This document shows, one piece after another, positions 1-9,565 of a stretch of 64,000 bases of DNA. Each line of letters begins with the position of its first letter. Position 1 is the first letter of the stretch. The DNA comes from Yersinia frederiksenii ATCC 33641 (lineage in GTDB: Bacteria; Pseudomonadota; Gammaproteobacteria; Enterobacterales; Enterobacteriaceae). A model generated the notes under the pieces. The model had not been told where the DNA came from. It saw only the letters and a list, made by a program, of their open reading frames with translations, and ran no database searches. Location of the stretch: assembly GCF_000754805.1 (NCBI RefSeq), contig NZ_KN150731.1, positions 2,281,886-2,345,885 on the forward strand, read 5' to 3'. The position numbers and the translations under genes are program-made.

Positions 1-802
1 TAATAAAGGCGATAGCCAGAGTCCCTAATACGAAAATAAGCACCGTTCCCACGGCTGATAACATAATGGCGAGCGGGTAATTTCTGTTGGGATTATCCAC
101 GTCCTTAACATGGATGGCATTCATCTCCATACCGGCATAGAACAAGAAAATACTGGCTGCCAGTACCACGTTATCGAAATTGGTAAAATCCGGTATGACC
201 TGACCCCAGCTCAATTCAATTTGTGGTGCTCCACCGCCAAATAGATATGCAAATCCTAATACAATCAAAATGATCGCCGGAATAATAGTCCCTATAATAC
301 CGCCCCATTTTGAAACTTTGGCGAATGTCTCCACCCCTTTAAAGGCAATAAAGGTGGCTAACCAATAAATAAATAGCACTATTCCTAACACAAAGAATTT
401 ATTGGCAGATAGGGCCTCATCCCAGCGTTGTTCAGGGCCAATAAAAGCCAGTGAGACTGCGGCAAATGTCAGTGCGGTAGGGAACCAAACGGTGACCTCA
501 ATCCACAACATAAACATGGCAAGAAAGGCCAGACGTGGACCAAAGGCCTCGCCAACCCAGCGAAACACCCCACCTTTTTCAGGCCAACCAGTGGCCAATT
601 CCGCCGCAACCAACGACACCGGAATTAAGAAAAATACCGCAGCAAAAAGGTAGTAGAAGATTGAACTCAAGCCATATTCAGCCTCAGCGGGTAATCCCCT
701 GAGGCTAACGACAGCCACGATATTCATAATCGCCAATGTTGCGATACCTAGTTTTTTTACCGGGACGGCTTTCTTGGCGGTACTTGAGGCAGTATTTGAC
801 AT
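1..802 (-). CDS. gadC: Glutamate:GABA antiporter GadC, partial (C-terminal part beyond window)
   Basis: The reading frame starts at an ATG at 802 (MSNTASSTAKKAVPVKKLG) and runs off the left edge, so only about 267 N-terminal residues are visible. They form a series of hydrophobic segments of the APC amino-acid permease type, including the stretches RGLPAEAEYGLSS and ATGWPEKGGVFRW typical of GadC. GadC imports glutamate and exports GABA across the inner membrane, so decarboxylation by GadB consumes cytoplasmic protons. The gene lies 74 bp downstream of gadB on the same strand, which suggests a gadBC operon. The C-terminal pH plug of GadC cannot be checked here. Confidence 0.93.
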   Translation of the reverse strand, partial: MSNTASSTAKKAVPVKKLGIATLAIMNIVAVVSLRGLPAEAEYGLSSIFYYLFAAVFFLIPVSLVAAELATGWPEKGGVFRWVGEAFGPRLAFLAMFMLWIEVTVWFPTALTFAAVSLAFIGPEQRWDEALSANKFFVLGIVLFIYWLATFIAFKGVETFAKVSKWGGIIGTIIPAIILIVLGFAYLFGGGAPQIELSWGQVIPDFTNFDNVVLAASIFLFYAGMEMNAIHVKDVDNPNRNYPLAIMLSAVGTVLIFVLGTLAIAFI

Positions 803-876
803 AGTTTATCCACCTTATTCACGGCATGACGCCGCCTTGTTTTAAAGGCTCATAATCAGAATAAGAAACAACCGTC

Positions 877-2277
877 TTAGGTATGACTAAAACTATTCTG
901 GCTAGCCTCGCCGCCAAGGGATGGATGTTCACTGAGGTATTTCAGTGATGATTTAAAATCGTCTAATAACAGTGCGGCAAAGTCCATTTCGAATCCACGA
1001 CGGCACATAATGCGCATAACCACCACATCGGACATGCCACCACTCAGGGTAAATGCCGGGACTTGCCAGCCACGTAGTCTTAAACGTTCAGAAAGGTCAT
1101 AGAGGGTATAGCCCGTTTTTGCGCCCTCTTTAACACGGAAACATATTGCAGGAATTCCCTCATAGGGGCCGCCACTACAATAAAACTCATATGGCCCCAG
1201 CGGAGCAATTTCTTTTGCCAGAAATTCCGCCACTTGATAACAGGCACTTTGTACCTTGGTATAACCTTCACGGCCTAGGCGAATAAATTCGTAATATTGG
1301 GAGATAACCTGCCCCGCCGGACGCGAGAAGTTAATAGCAAAGGTGCCGACCTGGCCGCCGAGATAATCAACATTAAATATCAATTCTTCAGGCAAAGCCG
1401 CAGCATCACGCCAAATAACCCAACCGCAACCTAAGGGGGCTAAACCGAATTTGTGTCCAGACGAACTGATTGATTTCACACGTGGTAAACGGAAATCCCA
1501 CTCGATATCAGGCGCAACAAAGGGGGCTAAGAAGCCGCCACTCGCCGCATCGATATGCATATCGATATCAAGGCCTTTTTCTTTGTGCAACTTATCCAAT
1601 GCATCATGCAGCGGTTTAGGGAACTCATAGTTGCCGGTATAAGTCACACCGAAAGTGGGCACTACGCCAATAGTGTTTTCGTCACAGGCATCCACCATAC
1701 GCTGCGGATCCATAAATAATTGCCCTGGAGCCATTGGGATTTCGCGCATTTCTACATCCCAGTAACGAGCAAATTTATGCCAACAGACTTGTACCGGTCC
1801 ACAGACAAAATTAGGCTTATTTGTCGGTTTTCCCGCCGCTTCCATTTTCTTGCGCCAGCGCCATTTCATGGCCATGCCGCCCAGCATGCAAGCTTCAGAA
1901 GAACCTATGGTATTCGTTCCAACTCCTCGTCCATCCTTTGACTTAGGTGCATTCCAGAGATCCGCCATCATGTTTACGCAGCGCAAATCTATCGCCGCCG
2001 ACTGTGGATATTCCTCTTTATCAATCCAGTTTTTATTTATCGAAAGGTCCATCAGTTTGTGGACGTTATCGTCATCCCACGTCTGACAAAATGTCGCGAG
2101 GTTTTGTCGCGCATTACCATCGAGAAATAGCTCGTCACTGATGATTTGAAAAGCAATATCTTCGCGCATCTCTTCTTTAGGAAATTTTTTATCTTCCGTC
2201 ATATTACGAATCGCTTGGGAACCAAAACGAGAATCCAGTAACGCCGAACGGTATTCATCCACAGATTTTCTAGTCAT
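877..2277 (-). CDS. gadB: Glutamate decarboxylase GadB
   Basis: This 466-residue protein has the same length as E. coli GadB and matches it along its whole length. It converts glutamate to GABA and CO2 with a PLP cofactor, consuming a proton. The PLP-lysine motif SSSGHKFG is present at about residue 276, and the substrate region [14 protein letters not shown] is intact. The C-terminus ends in SFSHT, so the penultimate His465 that blocks the E. coli active site at neutral pH is kept. The N-terminal segment that becomes helical at low pH and binds the membrane is also present. The gene is upstream of gadC in an apparent operon. The ATG at 2277 follows a GGGG stretch at a suitable distance. Confidence 0.97.
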   Translation of the reverse strand: MTRKSVDEYRSALLDSRFGSQAIRNMTEDKKFPKEEMREDIAFQIISDELFLDGNARQNLATFCQTWDDDNVHKLMDLSINKNWIDKEEYPQSAAIDLRCVNMMADLWNAPKSKDGRGVGTNTIGSSEACMLGGMAMKWRWRKKMEAAGKPTNKPNFVCGPVQVCWHKFARYWDVEMREIPMAPGQLFMDPQRMVDACDENTIGVVPTFGVTYTGNYEFPKPLHDALDKLHKEKGLDIDMHIDAASGGFLAPFVAPDIEWDFRLPRVKSISSSGHKFGLAPLGCGWVIWRDAAALPEELIFNVDYLGGQVGTFAINFSRPAGQVISQYYEFIRLGREGYTKVQSACYQVAEFLAKEIAPLGPYEFYCSGGPYEGIPAICFRVKEGAKTGYTLYDLSERLRLRGWQVPAFTLSGGMSDVVVMRIMCRRGFEMDFAALLLDDFKSSLKYLSEHPSLGGEASQNSFSHT

Positions 2278-2672
2278 TTCCAGCCCCTATCCTAATTGAG
2301 GAAAAAATTTCAATTAAAAGTCAGTGAAATCAAATAACTATAAAAGGTAAGATTATTATTGAATTAATTTAGCCATTTAAAAAAAATGCCGGCACAGAAC
2401 CATTATGATTTCACGTGATAATAAAAAGTTAGCACTGATAAGAAATTGTGCCACCATAAATATAAATATATCTTTTTTATAGACAGATGTTTTTCATATT
2501 ATTTACTACCAAAGTCCATTTATTCGTCGCTGTATAACCAATAATTTTCGTTCAATCATTGACTAGTCATTTTCACTTGAGTGATTGTATTAATTGGAGA
2601 GATTATTAATATAAGTGACTGTGATCAAATACGTTATCCGTCGAAAACGTATTCAGAAAAGAGGGAATAATC
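2278..2672. other. Intergenic region upstream of gadB
   Basis: This stretch of about 395 bp is very AT-rich and has no credible reading frame. It must carry the gadB promoter on the minus strand. I looked for a clear GadE box and did not find one I would defend. The AT-richness would suit silencing by H-NS, but that is inference only. Confidence 0.6.
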
Positions 2673-3011
2673 TCACTGACTTTGCCTTAAAGCATCAATA
2701 GTGGCTGTCGGCATAGATATCACCGATTTTAGGCTATTTTCAATCCGTTCAATGATGGCCATTCTCGGCCCAGAAAGCCATCCATCGCAGCTGTAAAAAC
2801 GCGCCTCAGCATTTGCCAGTGCCTCTTGGTTATCAAAGGCGCGCATCAGGTAATAAGCATCTGGATCATGGAGCGAATTTCCATAAGCAACAACGTCAAT
2901 CCCCTCCCTGGCATGTAAGGGAATACTAATTTCTCGCATGATTTGATGAAATTCAGCGCCACTCCCCGGTTTCAACGTATATTGCAGGATTTCCAGTACA
3001 CGGCAGTCCAT
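2673..3011 (-). CDS. NIPSNAP-like small protein
   Basis: The protein has 112 residues and begins MDCRVLEILQYTLKPGSG. Openings of the type LEIxQYTLxPG, followed by HAREGIDVVAY and DPDAYYLMRAFDN, are characteristic of NIPSNAP or dimeric alpha-beta barrel (ferredoxin-like) proteins. No catalytic residues can be assigned. The ATG at 3011 follows a good GGGGAAA ribosome-binding site. The gene lies between gadB and hdeD, transcribed in the gadB direction, so it may belong to the acid-stress locus, but its substrate is unknown. The family call is fairly good; the function is open. Confidence 0.72.
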   Translation of the reverse strand: MDCRVLEILQYTLKPGSGAEFHQIMREISIPLHAREGIDVVAYGNSLHDPDAYYLMRAFDNQEALANAEARFYSCDGWLSGPRMAIIERIENSLKSVISMPTATIDALRQSQ

Positions 3012-3217
3012 TTCATTTCCCCTATAATTCCGCTTTTATTGGCATTTTAATAAAAATTTATCATCCCATTACCATGCTGTGTTTCCACCTCATGTACAAG
3101 AAATATTCCACTGTCTAATCATTTGAATATCATAAATTTTATTTATATATTAATGATGCAACCTATACTCATGAGAGTTATCGATAATTGAGTTCAGACA
3201 ATACAGGAGTCATCGTC

Positions 3218-3790
3218 ATGCTGAATATAGATCGGAAATACCTTATGGGCCTTGATGAAGGAACCTTAAAAAAACAACGACTTATTATGCAAGTCATTGC
3301 TATTTTACTGCTATTAGGTGGGATTTTTTGCCTGATTAACCCGCTGGCATCCGGTGCGGCCTTGAGCATGATCATCGGTATTCTACTGCTACTTAGCGGT
3401 ATTGCGATGATAGTCGGGATGATAAGTAACCGTTCTCATAATCTCTGGCCAATGGCCACCGGTATTTTGCTGGGTGTGGCATATATAGTGATGGGATATG
3501 TATTCATTAGCAATCCTACTGTTGGGATGATAAGTCTAGCTATTGTGCTTGGTGTCCTGTTTGCCTTTGGTGGGGTGATGCGGCTAATCACCGGTTTTAG
3601 AACTTGGGGATTGCCTGGCGCATGGCTGCAAATTTTGCTGGGCGTGCTTGATCTGGTCATCACCTATTTGCTAGTTAGTGCTGGGCCATTAATGTCAATC
3701 ACGATGGTAACGACATTGGTCGGAATTGAAATGTTATTCAGTTCATTTAGCTGCTTTATGGTCGCGAGCTTATATAAACGTAATTCATAA
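3218..3790 (+). CDS. hdeD: Acid-resistance membrane protein HdeD
   Basis: The protein has 190 residues if translation starts at the ATG at 3218, which has AGGAG 8 bases upstream; an upstream TTG at 3188 lacks such a site. It has about six hydrophobic segments and carries blocks shared with E. coli HdeD: LLSGIAMIVGMISNRSHN, GAWLQILLGVLDLVI and TLVGIEMLFSS. HdeD is an inner-membrane protein needed for acid resistance at high cell density; its mechanism is not settled. In E. coli it sits in the acid-fitness island with gad genes, and here it also lies close to gadBC, diverging from them. Confidence 0.92.
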   Translation: MLNIDRKYLMGLDEGTLKKQRLIMQVIAILLLLGGIFCLINPLASGAALSMIIGILLLLSGIAMIVGMISNRSHNLWPMATGILLGVAYIVMGYVFISNPTVGMISLAIVLGVLFAFGGVMRLITGFRTWGLPGAWLQILLGVLDLVITYLLVSAGPLMSITMVTTLVGIEMLFSSFSCFMVASLYKRNS

Positions 3791-4289
3791 CTCCCTACCC
3801 TGAGCGGTATCTCTGTTCACGGTACCGCTTACATGTAAATACTTTCATGTTATAACCCATTATTAACACTCACTCCGCCAACAATCACTGTGTTCTCAGA
3901 ATAATGCTCTCATTTATTCTCTAAAAATAGCGATGGGCTATGTTAAATTCAGTCATGGTTATTAAAAAACCGATACTAAATAGTCGATTTAATTTATATT
4001 CCTATCAAACCTACTTCCGCTAATTTTGTTATTTACACTGAGCTATCGATTAATGGTGCTAGCAGATTTATAAAACTGCCGACTTAATTTAATACTACCA
4101 TTCAGTTCTTTGTTATATTTCCGGCTTAGCTTAATACTATATTCTCCTATTGGTTTGGAATTCTTATGCCATGCTAGGTTCAGAGAAGGTATTTCCAGCA
4201 ACAGAGAAAAAAGCCAGTAGCTCTTTAGCCCCTGCAATTTCAAGCATGAAGAGTATATAGTCAGGTTTTATCCTTCGATGAGATACGTT
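3791..4289. other. Intergenic region between hdeD and the WYL regulator
   Basis: This 499-bp AT-rich stretch holds the weak hairpin just after hdeD and otherwise no recognisable gene or RNA. A 66-codon minus-strand frame at 4043-4243 has no features of a real protein. Two similar blocks containing cttaattt/cttagctt followed by aatacta occur near 4083 and 4127. Their meaning is unknown. Confidence 0.5.
3803..3829 (+). terminator. hdeD: Possible hdeD terminator hairpin
   Basis: The inverted repeat agcggta / taccgct begins 12 bases after the hdeD stop. It has no strong T-run after it, so it is a weak intrinsic terminator at best. Confidence 0.35.
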
Positions 4290-4985
4290 ATGTCCCGTAG
4301 TCAACGCCTGCTTGATTTGATTCAAATTCTACGCCGCCATCGTTATCCGGTTACCGGCGCAGCGTTGGCGGATGAACTGGCTATCAGTGTGCGGACACTT
4401 TATCGCGATATTGCAACTCTACAGCAACAAGGGGCTGATATTACAGGTGAACCTGGATTGGGGTATGTGCTGCGCCCTGGCTTTATGCTACCGCCATTGA
4501 TGTTTTCCGAAGAGGAGATTGAAGCTCTGGTTCTAGGATCACGCTGGGTCAGCCATCGTGGTGACTCACAGTTAAGTGCAGCGGCACATAATGCTTTGGC
4601 CAAAATTGCCGCAGTGTTACCTGCAGATTTACGCGATGAACTCGATGCCTCGACACTATTGATAGGCCCAGTGGGGCATATGCCTGATAGTGAGCTGGCA
4701 CTGCCAACATTGCGCCGCGCCATCCGCAGCGAGCGGAAGGTTGATATTAGTTATCGGGATCTGAAAGGTGTTGAATCTAGCCGCCGTATCTGGCCATTTG
4801 CCATTGGTTTTTTTGAACAAGTGCGCGTGGTGATCGCCTGGTGTGAACTGCGCCAAACCATCCGTAATTTTCGTGCAGACCGCATCAGTGCCATCACTCT
4901 GACTGAACTGCGCTATCCCCAGCGCCGGCACTTGTTATTAAAACAGTGGCGTGAAGCCGAGGGTATAGAGGATCAATCGCTGTAG
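4290..4985 (+). CDS. YafY-family HTH/WYL transcriptional regulator
   Basis: The protein has 231 residues from the ATG at 4290 (MSRSQRLLDLIQILRRHRYP); an in-frame ATG at 4278 would add four residues. I prefer 4290 because the family usually begins MSRSxRLL. Residues 1-60 form a winged helix-turn-helix (ALADELAISVRTLYRDIATL), and the C-terminal half is a WYL domain (VDISYRDLKG, then RRIWPFAIGFFEQVRVVIAWCELR). WYL domains sense ligands, often nucleic acid or small molecules. The VOC gene starts 180 bp downstream, and a perfect palindrome in the gap suggests this regulator controls it. That link is inference. Confidence 0.88.
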   Translation: MSRSQRLLDLIQILRRHRYPVTGAALADELAISVRTLYRDIATLQQQGADITGEPGLGYVLRPGFMLPPLMFSEEEIEALVLGSRWVSHRGDSQLSAAAHNALAKIAAVLPADLRDELDASTLLIGPVGHMPDSELALPTLRRAIRSERKVDISYRDLKGVESSRRIWPFAIGFFEQVRVVIAWCELRQTIRNFRADRISAITLTELRYPQRRHLLLKQWREAEGIEDQSL

Positions 4986-5063
4986 CTCGCATCACCAAAA
5001 CTATCTCAATCTTAAAATCTATCGACATCTTAAAAACAAAAAATTTTAATCTCTCACCAATCA

Positions 5064-5086
5064 CTACTGACAGAAACTGTCAGTAG
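5064..5086. promoter_or_regulatory. Perfect palindrome, candidate operator for the WYL regulator
   Basis: The arms ctactgacag (5064-5073) and ctgtcagtag (5077-5086) are perfect inverted repeats around aaa. The site lies 79 bp before the VOC gene start and just after the WYL regulator gene. With a centre of only three bases it looks like a protein-binding dyad more than a terminator. Confidence 0.6.
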
Positions 5087-5165
5087 GCCCCGTTAGGATA
5101 GAACTCAGCTAAGCAATATTAAGCGAACACACTGAGTATCCATCTGATTATATTGGGGTAAAACT

Positions 5166-5528
5166 ATGACAGATCCAAATTTCATCATCTTATACGTTGA
5201 TAGTCCGACCAAAAGTGCTGCATTTTATGGTGACCTCCTCGCCAAAGAACCGGTGGAGTTACACCCCACTTTTGCCATGTTTGCTCTGGATTCCGGCGTA
5301 ATGCTGGGGCTCTGGTCCAAACATACCGTCGAACCGGCCGCGACAGCCAGCGGTGGGGGTGCTGAAGTGGCTTTTGCCTTGGCAGACAAAGCGGCGGTGC
5401 AATCTTTATATGATGACTGGCAACAGCGCGGGTTACCTATCCTACAAAGACCTTTACAGATGGATTTTGGCTATACCTTTGTGGCGTTAGACCCTGATGG
5501 CCACCGCCTGCGGGTATTTGGTGATTAA
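5166..5528 (+). CDS. VOC-family (glyoxalase/bleomycin-resistance fold) protein
   Basis: The protein has 120 residues. It begins NFIILYVDSPTKSAAFYGDLL and ends FGYTFVALDPDGHRLRVF, the two halves of a vicinal-oxygen-chelate fold. The pattern FYxDLL and ALDPDGHxLRV is typical of small VOC proteins that are often annotated as glyoxalases. The usual metal ligands cannot be assigned with certainty, so a binding or resistance role is as likely as an enzyme role. The ATG follows TTGGGG at a good distance. Its neighbour is a WYL regulator of the kind often paired with VOC genes. Confidence 0.82.
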   Translation: MTDPNFIILYVDSPTKSAAFYGDLLAKEPVELHPTFAMFALDSGVMLGLWSKHTVEPAATASGGGAEVAFALADKAAVQSLYDDWQQRGLPILQRPLQMDFGYTFVALDPDGHRLRVFGD

Positions 5529-5696
5529 TAGCCCATCATTCTGATAAACGGAGGGAATATGTCCTGCATAGATATTCTCTTCGTTCAATACTGCAAAATC
5601 TCTCTCCCTCTGCTCATGTCATATTCATGACGGCTATCACAATCAGCACATTGTGATTTCCCAAGCTGCACTGCAGCGTCTAAATTTGAATAAAAA

Positions 5697-5713
5697 ATCT
5701 CATCCGACCACTT
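5697..5713 (+). promoter_or_regulatory. Candidate FadR operator upstream of fadH
   Basis: The 17-mer atctcatccgaccactt matches the E. coli fadB FadR operator at 12 of 17 positions, including the CGACCA core. It lies 49 bp before the fadH start, where a repressor would overlap the promoter. I recall the consensus from literature; binding is inferred. Confidence 0.45.
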
Positions 5714-5720
5714 GGCTTAA

Positions 5721-7784
<2,064 letters not shown>

Positions 7785-7798
7785 TTGATGATGGGAGA

Positions 7799-7827
7799 GA
7801 CAGGGCTGGCAGAAACCACGCCCTGTC
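7799..7827. terminator. Hairpin between convergent fadH and rlmG
   Basis: The perfect 8-bp stem gacagggc (7799-7806) / gccctgtc (7820-7827) sits 14 bases after the fadH stop. The T-run is poor on both strands, so termination would be weak or Rho-assisted. Confidence 0.45.
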
Positions 7828-7892
7828 ATTCATTGGGATTGCAGCAAGGTAGCAAGCTCTAACACCGCGGCAACCCCAAAGAGAAAGGATAA

Positions 7893-9080
7893 TTAGAAAT
7901 CGCTGTACGACATATCCAAACTCCCCGAACCACCCCCCTCAGAGCGAGATGACGCGGTTTTAACCGCTTTCAGCACCATAAACTTCTGGTTGGAATCGAG
8001 CGTCTCGCAGTTGCCAAACAGACGTTTGAGCTTATGGAAGTAGTCCAAATGGCGGTTCCCGACAATCATCAGTTCACCACCCACTTTCAGGCAGCGCTTG
8101 GCATCACAGAACATTTGCCAAGCCACATGGTCACTGACCGCATGCTGTTGATGGAATGGCGGGTTACATAGCACCAATTGCAGACTCTCACGTTCAACAC
8201 CCGCCAGACCATGACTCACCATGAACTCACAGCGCGACAAATCTTGTGGGCGGTTATAAGTGATATTCAGCTCACTAGATGCTACTGCCATATATGACTC
8301 ATCGACAAACAGCATTTCTGCCAGTGGGTTTTGCTCCAGCGCAATTAAACCCACCACACCATTACCGCAGCCCAAATCGGCTATTTTACCGGTCACATCA
8401 TAGGGCAGGATTTCCATAAAGAAACGCGCGCCGATATCCAGATTATTACGCGAAAATACATTCGCGTGGTTATGGATAACATACTCGGTATTGGCCAGTG
8501 GCCAGTCAGTGGTTTGCGGGGCCTCTGTTGCTGGGATATCGGCCACTTCACAGTGAATCAGGCGCGCTTTTTTCCATGCCAGTGTGGTTTTGGTCGGCCC
8601 CAAAATTTTTTCAAACAATTGCAGAGTCGAATTATGCACATCACGGGATTTTGCACCGGCAATAATCACAGTGTCGGGTGCAACGACCCGGCGCAAAGCA
8701 TGTAATTGATGCTCTAACAGTGCTAAGGCTTTAGGGATCTTAATCACCACCAGCTTAGGTGCTTGCGGCAAGGCATCCATACTGCTTAGCAATGTCACGG
8801 CGTCTTCATCCAGATGGTTTAAACGCAAATTGTGCGCCGTGGCCAATTGGCTCATATAGGAGTCACTGACACTAAATGGACGATGAGCGTGTAACGCACA
8901 AGCCAGCGTACCAAACTGATCATTAAATACCAGCACCGGACGGCCGTCGATTTCGCTTAAGTCAATGTTTTGTAGCAGATATTCATCTGCTGCTTCCCAT
9001 GCCTGTAAGGTATTGGAATTTTCTTGAGGGGGAAAACGCTCAAGCTCAAGGCTTTGTGTCCCCAGTAAGAGTTGGCTCAT
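7893..9080 (-). CDS. rlmG: 23S rRNA (guanine(1835)-N(2))-methyltransferase RlmG
   Basis: The protein has 395 residues from the ATG at 9080. A GTG at 9083 is too close to the AGGAG site. RlmG methylates G1835 of 23S rRNA with S-adenosylmethionine. The C-terminal half has the class I methyltransferase glycine motif ([16 protein letters not shown]) and the catalytic NPPF motif ([15 protein letters not shown]). The N-terminal half ([14 protein letters not shown] and [13 protein letters not shown]) matches the degenerate methyltransferase domain of the family. It is convergent with fadH, as in E. coli. The C-terminus ([18 protein letters not shown]) is longer than in E. coli and looks disordered. 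Confidence 0.96.
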   Translation of the reverse strand: MSQLLLGTQSLELERFPPQENSNTLQAWEAADEYLLQNIDLSEIDGRPVLVFNDQFGTLACALHAHRPFSVSDSYMSQLATAHNLRLNHLDEDAVTLLSSMDALPQAPKLVVIKIPKALALLEHQLHALRRVVAPDTVIIAGAKSRDVHNSTLQLFEKILGPTKTTLAWKKARLIHCEVADIPATEAPQTTDWPLANTEYVIHNHANVFSRNNLDIGARFFMEILPYDVTGKIADLGCGNGVVGLIALEQNPLAEMLFVDESYMAVASSELNITYNRPQDLSRCEFMVSHGLAGVERESLQLVLCNPPFHQQHAVSDHVAWQMFCDAKRCLKVGGELMIVGNRHLDYFHKLKRLFGNCETLDSNQKFMVLKAVKTASSRSEGGGSGSLDMSYSDF

Positions 9081-9565
9081 CACCGCTCCTGAATAATAAA
9101 TTTGGGCTGTTTATCCCCTAAAACGGGCGCTCAGTAAAATGTTTTTTTACTTAAAATGCCGTTTTATCGAAACCAAGGCAGATAAAAGGCGAGAAATGCT
9201 TGGAGTATGACAGGGAGAACGACCAGACAAACCGCTTAGGCATGTTTCATGAATTGCTTCTTTTCTCCCGGCACCAATCATTACCAAGCCTTATTTTCAT
9301 GCTAACTCATTACTAATAATCTCTATTTTTGTTATCTCAACATAGAATAACTCGCTAGATAAATCTCGGTATTCGTTAATTCTTTATTATTACTTATTCG
9401 CAAAACAAATTAAATAACAAACCGTTTGTTATTTATATTTTGCTCCGGAATGTCAAAGCCACCAATATATTATCTTGATATCAAGTCTGCATTTTATAGC
9501 TGGAAGTAATAATAATCCGTAATTATAAAAACTTAGATATCAATTACCAGGAAGGTAAACCAAGA
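9081..9565. other. AT-rich intergenic region upstream of the autotransporter
   Basis: These 485 bp contain no convincing gene. Runs of A and T dominate from 9300 on. The notable element is a perfect 25-bp dyad at 9411-9435, listed separately. E. coli has ygjP right after rlmG, so this region and the autotransporter gene are extra here. Confidence 0.6.
9411..9435. promoter_or_regulatory. Perfect 12-bp inverted repeat, candidate operator
   Basis: The arms taaataacaaac (9411-9422) and gtttgttattta (9424-9435) are exact inverted repeats around one C. The absence of a loop argues against an RNA hairpin and for binding by a dimeric repressor. It lies about 130 bp before the autotransporter start. 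Confidence 0.5.

Noticed and set aside
4043-4243. 66-codon minus-strand frame before the WYL regulator
   Set aside because: AT-rich composition, no ribosome-binding site and no protein-like features.
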